The notes under the pieces are model-generated. The model had not been told where the DNA came from and did not search any database. It worked only from the letters and a program-made list of their open reading frames with translations. Positions 18,680 to 27,508 of a DNA stretch of 64,000 bases are shown here, in pieces (the first letter of the stretch is position 1; every line of letters starts with the position of its first letter). The stretch spans positions 73,501 to 137,500 of the forward strand of contig JADKJH010000002.1 in the NCBI GenBank assembly GCA_016722505.1. The letters run 5' to 3'. The position numbers and the translations under genes are program-made. This DNA comes from Holophagaceae bacterium. Lineage in GTDB: Bacteria > Acidobacteriota > Holophagae > Holophagales > Holophagaceae.

Positions 18680-19285
18680 TTAGATCTTCTCCAGCTGGAT
18701 GCTTCGGAATGTGCGCCCCAGCATCACACCCCGATCAGAAATCGTCCGCAACGGCAAGCCTTCGACCAGGCCGCCGAAGCGGCGATTGATGTCTGTGAAC
18801 GGGAGCACCAATGCCTGGACGGCCCTGCGCCAGTAGGGGATGCGCGCTTGGCCGTCGGGCATAAACTTGTCCACCACCGAGATGCGGCCGCCGGGCTTCA
18901 GGACGCGGCACACCTCGGACAGCACCGCATGGCCATCGGGGGCGACGGCGACGATGAGGTGCAGCAGCGCAGCATCGAAACTCGCATCCGGCACGGGCAG
19001 TGCCTGGGCATCCATAGTCGCGAGCCGCACATTGGCGAGGCCAAGCCGTGCGCGGCGCATGTTAGCTCTGGCGAGCATGGCAGGCACCAGATCCCCGCCC
19101 AGGACTTCGACATCGCGTGGCAGGAAGGGAAGATCCAGTCCGGTGCCGATGCCCGGAATCAGAAGCCTCCCACCCGGTTTCAGCGCCAGCGATGCAATGG
19201 ATTCCCTCCGGATGCCGCGCATCAGCCCCACCATGGCCAGATCATAGAATGGCGCTCCCAGGCGATAGACCAGGTCCCGTTTCAC
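18680..19285 (-). CDS. Class I SAM-dependent methyltransferase
   Basis: A 201-residue UbiE/COQ5-like methyltransferase. The SAM-binding motif I reads LLIPGIGTGLDLPFL, an acidic motif II region is VLGGDLVPAMLARA, and the post-motif ATMDAQALPVPDASFD and VLKPGGRISVVDKF are typical. It starts with GTG that overlaps the murG stop (GTGA), so it is translationally coupled to murG. A substrate is not indicated; a link with lipid or quinone methylation is possible but not supported by context. Confidence 0.8.
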   Translation of the reverse strand: MKRDLVYRLGAPFYDLAMVGLMRGIRRESIASLALKPGGRLLIPGIGTGLDLPFLPRDVEVLGGDLVPAMLARANMRRARLGLANVRLATMDAQALPVPDASFDAALLHLIVAVAPDGHAVLSEVCRVLKPGGRISVVDKFMPDGQARIPYWRRAVQALVLPFTDINRRFGGLVEGLPLRTISDRGVMLGRTFRSIQLEKI

Positions 19286-20379
19286 GGTTGTCCCGGATCG
19301 TCCAGCGCCCTCGCGAGATCATCCAGGCACAATTCCACGGCGCGGTTGAACTCTGGAGTTTTGCCCAATTTGATGCGGGCATAGGCATTGGCCATGTGGC
19401 TGGCCGCGTGGGCTTCGATATGGTCCGCCAGGTTGGGCTGCTGGCTGACCAGCACCGCGCGGTTTTCCAGCCCCAGGGCTTCGGCGTTCTTCTTCTGATG
19501 ATCGTGGGCGGAATTCGGCAAAGGGATCAGGATGGCGCCCCGGCCTGCAGCCTTCAGTTCCGCGCAGGTGCTCGCGCCAGCCCTTGAGATGACCAGACTG
19601 GACGCTTCCATGGCCTCGTGCATGGCCTCGATGAAAGGCACGATCTGATGACGGCTGCCGCGCGGCGCGTCCTTGATCCGTTCATATTCCTTCGCGCCCG
19701 TCTGGTGAAGGATCGTCCAGTCTGGAAACTGTTCCAGCAGCGGCGGCGCCGCGAGCAGCATCGCATCATTGATGGCCCGCGCTCCGCCGCTGCCGCCCAG
19801 CACCAATAGTTGGAACGGAGATTTCAGATCCTTCACCTTGCTGAATTCCCGAAGGAAAGAAGCCCGTATGGGCGTGCCCACCGTGAGGCAATCGGCTCCT
19901 GGCAACAACGGCATGACCGCGTCCATGCCGCACCACACGCGCTTGGCGTCCCTGGAGACGCGCCGCACCAATTCGCCGGGCGCAGCGTTGCTTTCATGCA
20001 GAAAATAAGGGATGCCCAAGGAACGCGCGGCGAGTAGCGCTGGTGCCGCGCCATAGCCGCCTGTGCCGATGACCGCCTTGGGGCGGTGCTTTTCCCACTG
20101 CGCTTTCAACTCCAATTTCGCGCGCCACAGCTTCCAGGCTGCACGCACGATCTTTAATGGCGAGCGCCCCAAAAAGCCTTCCACCTCAAAGAGCAGATGG
20201 GGCCATTGCGACTGAGGCAGCTTGGTGCCTTCGATGCCTCGGGCGGCACCCACGAACGCGATGGATAGGTGGCCCCAACGAGCTTTCGCACCTTCAGCGA
20301 GAGCCACCGCCGGGAAGAAATGTCCGCCCGTGCCACCGCCCGTGAAAACCAATGAGTCCTTGAATTCGGGTTTCGCCAT
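19282..20379 (-). CDS. murG: UDP-N-acetylglucosamine--N-acetylmuramyl-pentapeptide pyrophosphoryl-undecaprenol GlcNAc transferase
   Basis: A 365-residue GT-B glycosyltransferase that adds GlcNAc to lipid I to make lipid II on the inner face of the membrane. The N-terminal loop GGGTGGHFFPAVALAEG, the acceptor-side HESNAAPG and the donor-domain LGGSGGARAIN and SRAGASTCAEL are the recognised MurG motifs. Length is normal. It is not surrounded by other dcw cell-division genes, an unusual location, but is coupled to a methyltransferase downstream. The ATG start is the natural one at MAKPEFKDS. Confidence 0.93.
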   Translation of the reverse strand: MAKPEFKDSLVFTGGGTGGHFFPAVALAEGAKARWGHLSIAFVGAARGIEGTKLPQSQWPHLLFEVEGFLGRSPLKIVRAAWKLWRAKLELKAQWEKHRPKAVIGTGGYGAAPALLAARSLGIPYFLHESNAAPGELVRRVSRDAKRVWCGMDAVMPLLPGADCLTVGTPIRASFLREFSKVKDLKSPFQLLVLGGSGGARAINDAMLLAAPPLLEQFPDWTILHQTGAKEYERIKDAPRGSRHQIVPFIEAMHEAMEASSLVISRAGASTCAELKAAGRGAILIPLPNSAHDHQKKNAEALGLENRAVLVSQQPNLADHIEAHAASHMANAYARIKLGKTPEFNRAVELCLDDLARALDDPGQP

Positions 20380-20714
20380 GCCTTAAAGACTAGCGGAGAG
20401 CTCAGAGCCCTGGATCTAGTAACGAGCCAGTGCAGGGTCCACGGAGAAATCAGGCTTCGATTTCCTCTCCTGGCCCCCTGGAAGATGGAATGGAAAGCAG
20501 GCTACCCGCGGTCAGGATCACTGCGATGGAAATCACAATTGTTTTTCAACGGCCCCATACCCCAAGAACCGCAAAGGGTTTAGCGTTTGCCGCGTTCGCT
20601 GGAGCCGGAATGCGGGAATTCTTGGTGAGACTGCGAACAGTCTCCACGATAGGATGGAGGGCGGTACTGAACTAACGTTTCCAGCCTCCTGACGATTCCT
20701 TTTTCGGAGTTTCC
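20380..20714. other. 335-nt intergenic region between murG and etfB (divergent)
   Basis: No convincing gene is seen here. The region must contain the murG promoter and the etfBA promoter. An exact hairpin GAGACTG-CGAA-CAGTCTC lies at 20627-20644, 71 nt before the etfB start, and may be a regulatory or attenuator structure. A phrase AAGAACCGCAAAGGGTT around 20568 resembles low-complexity intergenic phrases seen again near 24.8 kb. Confidence 0.4.
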
Positions 20715-21461
20715 ATGAAGATCCTCGTCGCTCTCAAACAGGTGCCGGACACCGAAACCCGGATCAAGGTGGCGGCGGACGGAAAATCCATCGATCCCGC
20801 TGATGTCAAATGGATCACCAGCCCCTATGACGAATATGCGCTGGAAGAAGCCATCCGCCTGAAAGAAAGCAAGGCCGCGGAAGTAACCGTGGTGAGCCTG
20901 GGCAGCGATAGCGCCAAGGATGTGCTCCGCAATGCGCTGGCTCTGGGAGCCGACAATGCCGTGCTGCTGAAAAGCGAGGCATCGGACCCCCTGGCCATCG
21001 CATCGGCCCTGGCCGCTTGGGCCAAGGGCAAGGGTTTTGATCTCATCTTGGCGGGCAACAAAGGCATCGGCGGCGACAATGCCTCGGTGGGACCGATGAT
21101 CGCCGAGCTGCTGGACATCGCCCAGGCCAACGTCGTCGTCAAACTGGAAATCGGTGATGGTACTTTCCGCGCCGAGCGCGAAATCGAAGGCGGCACCGAA
21201 GTCATCGAAGGGAAATTGCCCGCCGTCATCACCGCGCAAAAAGGACTGAACGAGCCCCGCTACGCCAGCCTGAAGGGCATCATGGGCGCCAAGAAAAAGA
21301 CCATTGAAGAAGTTGATGGCGCTGCGCCGTCCGGCTCCACCTCCGTGGTGGGCATGGTGATGCCGCCAGCCCGGCCCGAAGGCCGCAAGCTGGATGGGGA
21401 ACCCGCCCAGCAGGCCGCCGCCCTCCTAAGCGCCCTCAAGGACGAAGCGAAGATTTTCTAG
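20715..21461 (+). CDS. etfB: Electron transfer flavoprotein subunit beta
   Basis: A 248-residue EtfB. It opens MKILVALKQVPDTETRIKV and contains KWITSPYDEYALEEAIRLKE and LILAGNKGIGGDNASVGPMIAELL, the region around the AMP site, followed by LPAVITAQKGLNEPRYASLKGIM, all characteristic of the beta subunit. GGAG lies before the ATG. With EtfA it carries electrons from acyl-CoA or other flavin dehydrogenases to the quinone pool via an ETF oxidoreductase. No dehydrogenase gene is adjacent. Confidence 0.95.
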   Translation: MKILVALKQVPDTETRIKVAADGKSIDPADVKWITSPYDEYALEEAIRLKESKAAEVTVVSLGSDSAKDVLRNALALGADNAVLLKSEASDPLAIASALAAWAKGKGFDLILAGNKGIGGDNASVGPMIAELLDIAQANVVVKLEIGDGTFRAEREIEGGTEVIEGKLPAVITAQKGLNEPRYASLKGIMGAKKKTIEEVDGAAPSGSTSVVGMVMPPARPEGRKLDGEPAQQAAALLSALKDEAKIF

Positions 21462-21514
21462 GCGCGAAGGTCTTCATTGACGAAAAAACACAACTATTTG
21501 ATTTGGGGATTCCG

Positions 21515-22486
21515 ATGATTCTGGTGTTTTGTGAATTGAAAGACGGCAAGCTTCGAAAGCCTTCCACAGAAGCTCTTTCCGAAGGCCGCCGCCTGGCTGA
21601 TGCTTCGGGCAAGCGATTGGGCGCGCTGTTTGTGGGCGCCTCCACCGCCGGAGCCGCTGATGCCGCGAACTATGGCGCGGACGTGATCCTGACCGCCGAA
21701 GCCGCGCATCTGGCCTCGTACAGCAGCGACGCCTTCGCCAGCGCGATCTCGGATGCGGTGAAGGCCAAGGGCGCCACAGTGCTGCTTGGCGGCGCCACCG
21801 CCATGGGCAAAGACGCCCTGCCCCGTGCCGCGGCAAGACTTGGCGCAGGCTACGCGGGCGATGTCACGGGCCTTTCCATGGTGGACGGCAAATTGCAGGC
21901 CGTGCGCCCCGTTTACGCGGGCAAGGCATTTGCGACAACCGCCTTCAGTAGCGCCGTGCAAGTGGCCACCACGCGGCCCAATGTGTTCACCGCCGCTGAG
22001 AAGGCTGGCGCTGGCGCAATGGAAGCGCGGCCCGCCCCGGCTGGCGACTTCAAAGCCATCGTGAAGGAGATCCTGGCCAAGGGCACCGGCAAGGCGGATC
22101 TCACCGAAGCCAACATCATCGTCAGCGGCGGCCGCGGCATGAAGAACGGCGAGAATTTCGCCATCCTCGAAGAGCTTGCTGACGCGCTCGGCGCCGTGGT
22201 GGGGGCCTCCCGGGCCGCGGTGGACGCGGGCTGGGGCATCTCCCACAGCATGCAGGTGGGCCAGACCGGCAAGGTCGTGAGCCCTACGCTCTACATCGCC
22301 TGCGGCATCAGCGGCGCCATCCAGCACATCGCCGGCATGAGCGGATCCAAATACATCGTCGCCATCAACAAGGATCCCGAAGCGCCCATCTTCAAGCTCG
22401 CCTCCTACGGCATCGTGGGAGACCTTTTTGAAGTGGTGCCGGAACTGACCAAAGCCGCGAAGGCATTGGGTCTAGCTGCGCAGTAG
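21515..22486 (+). CDS. etfA: Electron transfer flavoprotein subunit alpha
   Basis: About 323 residues from ATG 21515; TTGGGG at 21503 serves as ribosome site, so an apparent TTG start there is not used. The C-terminal FAD domain is diagnostic: IIVSGGRGMKNGENF, GAVVGASRAAVDAGW, QVGQTGKVVSPTLYIACGISG and IVAINKDPEAPIFKLASYGIVGD. It follows etfB by 53 nt. A long hairpin after the stop ends the transcript. Confidence 0.95.
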   Translation: MILVFCELKDGKLRKPSTEALSEGRRLADASGKRLGALFVGASTAGAADAANYGADVILTAEAAHLASYSSDAFASAISDAVKAKGATVLLGGATAMGKDALPRAAARLGAGYAGDVTGLSMVDGKLQAVRPVYAGKAFATTAFSSAVQVATTRPNVFTAAEKAGAGAMEARPAPAGDFKAIVKEILAKGTGKADLTEANIIVSGGRGMKNGENFAILEELADALGAVVGASRAAVDAGWGISHSMQVGQTGKVVSPTLYIACGISGAIQHIAGMSGSKYIVAINKDPEAPIFKLASYGIVGDLFEVVPELTKAAKALGLAAQ

Positions 22487-22500
22487 CGCGATCAATGGCG

Positions 22501-22553
22501 TGAAACGCAAGGACCACAAAGAAGGTCATCTTCTTTGTGGTCCTTGTGTTTCA
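22501..22553 (+). terminator. Long hairpin after etfBA
   Basis: Two 24-nt arms (22501-22524 and 22530-22553) pair with a single G-T mismatch around a 5-nt loop, GTCAT. It starts 15 nt after the etfA stop. There is no strong immediate T-tract, only GCTTTAGGTGTTTTT further on, so it could terminate transcription or simply stabilise the 3' end of the message. Confidence 0.65.
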
Positions 22554-22614
22554 GCTTTAGGTGTTTTTAACAGATGCTTCTTGGCATCTATGGTGGCAAG
22601 TCAAATAAGTACGA

Positions 22615-23556
22615 TCAAGCGTCGTCGTCATCGCCTGTAGGTAAGACTTCGAACGACTCCATAGTGTCCTGTGAATCATCCGTTTCTTTCGGATTCGGCT
22701 GAGGCCTGCGCTCGGGAGCATCTCCCTTGCTCGCGTTCCAGGCAAGGATCTTTAAAAAATTATCGTGCGTGATACGGCCTTCAAACAGGTTTTTATTCCA
22801 GCGGAGCAGGCAAAGCGATTTCCGCCGTCCAGGCTGCGGATCGTCGGCGACAATCTTCAATTCACCGCGTTTCACGACCTCCACCCGGGTGCCGTCCACG
22901 AAGGCCACAAGGGCCCAAGGGCCGTTGAACGCCACGCGCCAAACGCCGTGGTACTCAGCATCCAATTGAAGATACAATTTCCAGTTTTTCAAAGTCGCGG
23001 GTACGGTGGTGAACTCGGCCCAGGCATCTTCATAGGTCGGCGGATGGCCCAGGGCGGGTGCCAGCAACTCCTCGATCTGAGCTACATAATCCGCCGGAGC
23101 TGGCATTGCCAATTGTGTGGCATGAAGGCTCTGACGCTGGATGCGGCGCCGCCAATTCGGGAATTGCTGCACGTAGTAGAAAACAGGAAAGAACACCGAT
23201 AACCATGGAAAAACCGCATTAAGGGACGGCAGGCCCGGGAGATCCAGCGGCATCACTTTCCAGATTTCCATGAACGCGATGAACCCGAGCAGCAGGCCCT
23301 CGATGGGGTAGGCGAGGATGGCGATGCGATAGGTGGACAGGTTGCCTTTCGGCATGAGCCTGGGCAGCACCAGAGGCCCCAGCACCAGCAGCAGCAGCAG
23401 GAAAAGGAACCATGGGACGCTGGCCTTGCGCGGAAAGGCGTAGGAACACGCCGCGCCGACGGCCAGGGTGGCAAGCCCGCCTAAATGCGTATGCTGCACC
23501 TCGGTTTGGGAGCGCAAATAATCCGTGGCGGGGACGGCTTCTTCAAGGGTGAGCAT
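22615..23556 (-). CDS. Membrane protein of unknown function
   Basis: A 313-residue protein with about four transmembrane helices in the first 135 residues (around 26-42, 47-65, 76-98 and 116-132) and a soluble C-terminal half rich in Trp and Tyr (ENWKLYLQ-like region, YHGVWRVAFNGPWALVAFVDG). A hydrophilic tail ends TGDDDDA. It converges with etfBA across the long hairpin. No family is recognised. The ATG at 23556 begins MLTLEEAVPATDYL. Confidence 0.6.
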   Translation of the reverse strand: MLTLEEAVPATDYLRSQTEVQHTHLGGLATLAVGAACSYAFPRKASVPWFLFLLLLLVLGPLVLPRLMPKGNLSTYRIAILAYPIEGLLLGFIAFMEIWKVMPLDLPGLPSLNAVFPWLSVFFPVFYYVQQFPNWRRRIQRQSLHATQLAMPAPADYVAQIEELLAPALGHPPTYEDAWAEFTTVPATLKNWKLYLQLDAEYHGVWRVAFNGPWALVAFVDGTRVEVVKRGELKIVADDPQPGRRKSLCLLRWNKNLFEGRITHDNFLKILAWNASKGDAPERRPQPNPKETDDSQDTMESFEVLPTGDDDDA

Positions 23557-23701
23557 TGGCTTTGGGATTTCCTGTAGCCATGATGCCAGGGATCATTGAA
23601 AGCAGGGTGAATTGTCGAAGCTGCGGAACTCAAATTCGCGGACTCGCTCTAATGTCCCGCTTAGGACCCATGGCCTCTCATCAATCTGCCTCCGCAGATC
23701 A

Positions 23702-23923
23702 TTACGCGGGCTCGAAACCCTCCTGATGCAGAAAAGCCCGTGCATCCTCGGGATCTCCAAACCGGGCGATGACTTCGGCTCCTTCCCGCACGTCCCCGTC
23801 GGCCCGGTCCAGGGCTGAAAAGCATTCGCGGATGACGCAGGCGCCGCCAATCTCATCCAATCCCAGTTGCACCAGCTCCCAGGAGACCCCGTGCTCATCA
23901 CGCCAGACTTCCACGTGCATCAT
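23702..23923 (-). CDS. Small hypothetical protein (73 aa)
   Basis: The frame begins MMHVEVWRDEHGVSWEL and ends HQEGFEPA. Composition is acidic and coding-like, with REGAEVIARFGDPEDARAFL resembling a small alpha/beta domain. A competing frame in the same place reads as low-complexity Arg/Ser/Pro and is less credible. No family is recognised, and neighbours on both sides are on the same strand. Confidence 0.5.
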   Translation of the reverse strand: MMHVEVWRDEHGVSWELVQLGLDEIGGACVIRECFSALDRADGDVREGAEVIARFGDPEDARAFLHQEGFEPA

Positions 23924-23996
23924 GGCGAACTCCGGGGCGCTCCGATCAGCATTGGGAAATCACTGATCACTAATCCCTTCAAGCCCTTCGATCCAC

Positions 23997-24731
23997 TCAC
24001 TGCTTCTCGAAGAACATCACCACCATGCCGAAACCGACCCGATCGCCGGGCATGGTTTCACGGGCGTCCCCGGCTTGCAGCCGGTCGCCCTTGACGTAGG
24101 TGCCGTTGGTCACACCGGGCTCTTCCACAATGAAGAAACGGCCATGCTCGCAAAGTATCCGCGCATGGCGGCGGCTGATGCTCAGATTCGGGTCTTCATC
24201 GGTCAGGTCGATGTCGGGATGCAGGCCCGTGGCAGGATCAAACCGGCCAACCAGCGCGCCATGGCTGTTGATGGGATACCGCTTGCCGGTGATCACCGAC
24301 ACCAGGCTGGAGCCCGACGTCGCGGGCACCACAACCTTCTGGCTCTTGTTCGGATCACCCCCGGGCCCTTCGACGTGGATGGACAGCTCGCGGTTCCGCT
24401 GGGCCAAGCGCTGCATCATTTTCACTGAGACTTCCGGGTTCTGCCGGATCATCCGCAGGAAAGTCCCCCGGGTGATCGCAATCAGTTCCGAGTCTTCCAA
24501 GGCAACCGCCGTGTGGGCTCGGGAAATGGCTTCCAGCAAACTGCCTTCACCGAAGAATTCCCCCTTGGACAACTCCTCGGTCCAATCACCCATTGGCTTG
24601 TCCCCGGTATACAGGCGGACTTTGCCGCTAAGGATCACGTACATTTGCTGGGCGAGATCCCCCTTCGTGTAGACCACCTCGCCTTCGCGAAAGCGAAGCT
24701 TGCTCTGGTCAATGAAACTGGAATCGGCCAT
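23997..24731 (-). CDS. Cyclic-nucleotide-binding (CRP-like) domain fused to an FHA domain
   Basis: About 244 residues from ATG 24731. The first ~125 residues form a cNMP-binding beta roll (FREGEVVYTKGDLAQQMYVIL, GEFFGEGSLLEA). After a short linker comes an FHA domain with the conserved LVGRFDPAT, NLSISRRHARI and GVTNGTYVKGDRL, the phosphothreonine-binding loops. There is no helix-turn-helix, so it is a signalling adaptor rather than a transcription factor. It probably links a second messenger to Ser/Thr phosphorylation. The cyclic nucleotide pocket lacks a clear RxA motif, so nucleotide binding is unproven. Confidence 0.82.
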   Translation of the reverse strand: MADSSFIDQSKLRFREGEVVYTKGDLAQQMYVILSGKVRLYTGDKPMGDWTEELSKGEFFGEGSLLEAISRAHTAVALEDSELIAITRGTFLRMIRQNPEVSVKMMQRLAQRNRELSIHVEGPGGDPNKSQKVVVPATSGSSLVSVITGKRYPINSHGALVGRFDPATGLHPDIDLTDEDPNLSISRRHARILCEHGRFFIVEEPGVTNGTYVKGDRLQAGDARETMPGDRVGFGMVVMFFEKQ

Positions 24732-24819
24732 CGGGGGTCCAAAGGAATGATTTAGGTTAGCCTGCCCAGGCCAAGAATGGGCAAGAGGCTTCAAAAACCT
24801 TTGTGCGGTTCTGTGCGGT

Positions 24820-25353
24820 TCAATGCCCGGCGATGGATCCAAAAGCCCCAAAAGTCTTATGCAACAAGGTCTGGAGCAAGTCGGCTTCCTCGATGCAAAA
24901 ACCATCGAGGGAAGGGCAATCCAGGTCCAGCACGGACGTGAGCCTGCCCGTACGGTCGAAAACCGGAAGCACCAACTCGGAACGGGTGGCGTCATCGCAA
25001 GCGATGTGACCGGGGAAGGTGCTCACGTCCGGTACAAGCTGGACAGTCCCAGTCCGGGCGCAGGCTCCGCAAACACCACGTTCAAAGGAAATCCGCAGGC
25101 AACCCATCCCGCCTTGGTAGGGCCCCACGGCCAGCTCGGCCTCGGCCACACGGCGGTAGAACCCGCACCAATTCGTTTGGGGCAAACTCTCCCAGAGCAG
25201 GCAGGCCAACGTGGCTTCCAGCGCGATCTCGTCCATTTCACCCTGCACCACAGCAAGAATCTGCGGCAGGGCCTCTCTCAGCCGCGCCACCCGCTCCAAG
25301 GGCGGCAGGACCGTGCCGCGGGAAAGCTTGGGGAGGAAGATGCCTTCGGACAT
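24820..25353 (-). CDS. GAF-domain free methionine-(R)-sulfoxide reductase
   Basis: A 177-residue single GAF domain enzyme that reduces free methionine-(R)-sulfoxide. The NWCGFYR, GPYQGGMGCLRISFERGVCG and VPDVSTFPGHIACDDATRSELVLPV blocks match the family. All three cysteines of the catalytic/resolving set are present: GMGCL, GVCGA and HIACD. The ending VLDLDCPSLDGF is also typical. It lies 88 nt upstream of the CRP-FHA gene on the same strand and may be cotranscribed; it is divergent from lpxK. Cytosolic role in repair of oxidised methionine. Confidence 0.9.
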   Translation of the reverse strand: MSEGIFLPKLSRGTVLPPLERVARLREALPQILAVVQGEMDEIALEATLACLLWESLPQTNWCGFYRRVAEAELAVGPYQGGMGCLRISFERGVCGACARTGTVQLVPDVSTFPGHIACDDATRSELVLPVFDRTGRLTSVLDLDCPSLDGFCIEEADLLQTLLHKTFGAFGSIAGH

Positions 25354-25485
25354 GAAACGATTGTAGGCGCGGTTTGATTTTGGATCAGCGGTTGGGAGAA
25401 GCCATCGCTGATTGATCCTTATTTGAAAATCGGAAATTCATCGGAACAGCTCTGGATTTTGCAGCCAAGGACTTATGGTTATTGA

Positions 25486-26517
25486 ATGTCCCTTCTCCGC
25501 TGGCTGGCCGCGCCGCTCTCGCCACTCTACGGCGCGGTGGTGCGCCTGCGGAACCGCGCCTTCGATGCGCGCCCCGAGCGGGCGTCCCGCCTGGATGCAT
25601 ACATCATATCCATCGGAAATCTGACCACCGGCGGCACGGGCAAGACACCTCTGACGCTACAGCTGGCGGATTCACTCCAGGCCGCAGGTTGGACCAACGC
25701 AGTGGTATCCAGGGGCTACGGCGGCAAACGTGCATTCGATGTGATGGACGTGGGGCCCGGATCCAAGGCTGCGGAAGTGGGTGATGAACCCTTACTCATG
25801 GCCCAGCGCCTCGGCAAAGGCCGCGTGGTGGTGGCCCGGCAACGCATCGCTGGCGCGGCGCGGGCCCTGGCCATGAATCCCGCCACCAAGATATTGCTTC
25901 TGGATGACGGCTTTCAGCATCGCGCTTTGCATCGCGACCTGGACTTGCTTGTGCTGGATGGCGTGCGCAGGTGGAGCAATGGAAAGATGCTTCCGCTTGG
26001 CGATTTACGTGAGCCTCAGGACTCTGCGAAACGGGCCCATGCGCTGGTGGTGACTCGCGGCCGATTGGCTCCGAAGGACGATATCGAAGCCTGGTGGAAG
26101 CAATATGGCAGCGGCGGTCCCATCTTTTATGTGGACTTCGCCATCGGCGCTTTGCGATCTTTCAACGAACCCAAGCGACTGGAATTACCGGCCAAAGACC
26201 TAGGGCTTTTATTCGCATTCTGCGCGCTTGGCCATCCCGAATCGTTCTTCGCAGACTTGCTGGTGGCGGGCCTTTCCTGGTCCGGAACAAAAGCATTCCG
26301 GGACCATCATGCCCTCACTCCCCGTGAATTGTGGCTCGTGCAGGCAGAAGCCGCGAAGGAAGGGGCAACCGCCCTGGTATGCACCGAAAAAGACGCCATG
26401 AAGCTTGGACAACAGCATCTTGCCGTTCTTCAAATGCCCCTGTGGATCGCCGAACAGAAAGTCATCGGCGCCGAAGCACTGGTGACCTGGATTTTGGAGC
26501 GTCTGGAGGCAGGTTGA
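25486..26517 (+). CDS. lpxK: Tetraacyldisaccharide 4'-kinase
   Basis: A 343-residue inner-membrane-associated kinase that phosphorylates the 4' position of the lipid A disaccharide. The Walker A motif GNLTTGGTGKTP, the following SRGYGGK, VGDEPLLMA and LLLDDGFQHRAL are the LpxK signatures. It begins with a short hydrophobic N-terminal helix as expected. Its presence shows that the organism makes lipid A. It is followed after 130 nt by dapF and dapE, and no other lpx gene is present in the window. Confidence 0.94.
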   Translation: MSLLRWLAAPLSPLYGAVVRLRNRAFDARPERASRLDAYIISIGNLTTGGTGKTPLTLQLADSLQAAGWTNAVVSRGYGGKRAFDVMDVGPGSKAAEVGDEPLLMAQRLGKGRVVVARQRIAGAARALAMNPATKILLLDDGFQHRALHRDLDLLVLDGVRRWSNGKMLPLGDLREPQDSAKRAHALVVTRGRLAPKDDIEAWWKQYGSGGPIFYVDFAIGALRSFNEPKRLELPAKDLGLLFAFCALGHPESFFADLLVAGLSWSGTKAFRDHHALTPRELWLVQAEAAKEGATALVCTEKDAMKLGQQHLAVLQMPLWIAEQKVIGAEALVTWILERLEAG

Positions 26518-26647
26518 TCTTTGCCTCGCACCGATGCTAGGCTTATCGCTTCTTGGGAGAACCGTGCGCTATCTGTGTTGTCGCTGATGCTACCCGGGCC
26601 TGATGGCCCCGAGGATAGTTCTAGACCGCACACACAGGATGGCAACC

Positions 26648-27508
26648 ATGGGCAAGGCCAGATTCACGTTTTCCAAATACCACGCACTCGGAAATGACTA
26701 CATCGTCATTGATCCGGCAGTGTGGCCCTTCGATCCGGAACCGGAGAGAATCAGGCTTCTTTGCGACCGCCATCGAGGCATCGGTGGGGACGGCATCCTG
26801 CTGGGGCCTCTGCCGACAAAAGACGGTTCCTTCGGCTTAAGGATCTTCAACCCCGATGGCAGCGAGGCGCAGATCAGCGGCAACGGCTTACGGATCTTCG
26901 CGCGGTTCCTGCTGGACGCTGGCTATGCCAACGGCAGCCGCTGCCGCATCCACATCGCACAGCGTGAAGCAGAAGCCGAATACCTGGCCCCGGACGGCAG
27001 CCTGATCGAAGTGGACATGGGTTTCCCGGATTTCCGCGCGGAGGCGGTGCCCTTCATCGGGATTCCATCTCCTGAAGAGGTAGTTCTCATCCCTGTGGAT
27101 TTGCCGAAACGCACGCTGCGGGTGACCGCGCTCAGCCTCGGCAATCCCCACGCGGTAGTGTTCGTGCCGCGGCTTTCATCCGCCTTGGCCAAGCGCCTGG
27201 GCCCGCTTCTGGAGCGCCACGGGACCTTCCCCAAGCGCACCAATGTCCAGTTTGTGAAGGTGGTGGATCGGGCCATGATCCGGATTGAAATCTGGGAGCG
27301 GGGGGCCGGGTACACCCTGGCCTCGGGGAGCAGCGCCAGCGCTGCCGCCGCGGCCTCCCGCAAGCTGGGCCTGGTGGATGAAGGCGTGAAGGTGGAGATG
27401 CCCGGAGGATGCGTCGACATCGCCTTTGCCCAGGACGGCCGCATCAGCCTGCGTGGCGCCGTCCAGCGTGTCTTCAGCGGCCATCTCGATGAAGGGTGGA
27501 ACTCATGA
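26648..27508 (+). CDS. dapF: Diaminopimelate epimerase family protein, Ser replacing both catalytic Cys
   Basis: About 286 residues. ATG 26648 is preferred because AGGATGGCAACC precedes it; 26639 and 26603 are in frame. Motifs YHALGNDYIV, RHRGIGGDGILL, FNPDGSEAQ and WERGAGYT are DapF-like, so the fold is clear. In normal DapF two cysteines, in CGNG and ACGSG, act as acid/base. Here the same places read ISGNG (Ser77) and ASGSS (Ser), so both are serine. The gene overlaps dapE by ATGA, which supports a lysine/peptidoglycan role, but true epimerase activity is doubtful. It could be a lineage-specific variant or a neofunctionalised paralog. Confidence 0.85.
   Translation: MGKARFTFSKYHALGNDYIVIDPAVWPFDPEPERIRLLCDRHRGIGGDGILLGPLPTKDGSFGLRIFNPDGSEAQISGNGLRIFARFLLDAGYANGSRCRIHIAQREAEAEYLAPDGSLIEVDMGFPDFRAEAVPFIGIPSPEEVVLIPVDLPKRTLRVTALSLGNPHAVVFVPRLSSALAKRLGPLLERHGTFPKRTNVQFVKVVDRAMIRIEIWERGAGYTLASGSSASAAAAASRKLGLVDEGVKVEMPGGCVDIAFAQDGRISLRGAVQRVFSGHLDEGWNS

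Noticed and set aside
20430..20675. 81-codon plus-strand frame in front of etfB
   Set aside because: There is no ribosome site or family pattern, and the composition is not like neighbouring genes; treated as non-coding leader.
23593..23901. Alternative 102-codon minus-strand frame at the small hypothetical gene
   Set aside because: The competing frame at 23702-23923 has better protein-like composition and a good ATG; the longer frame is low-complexity.
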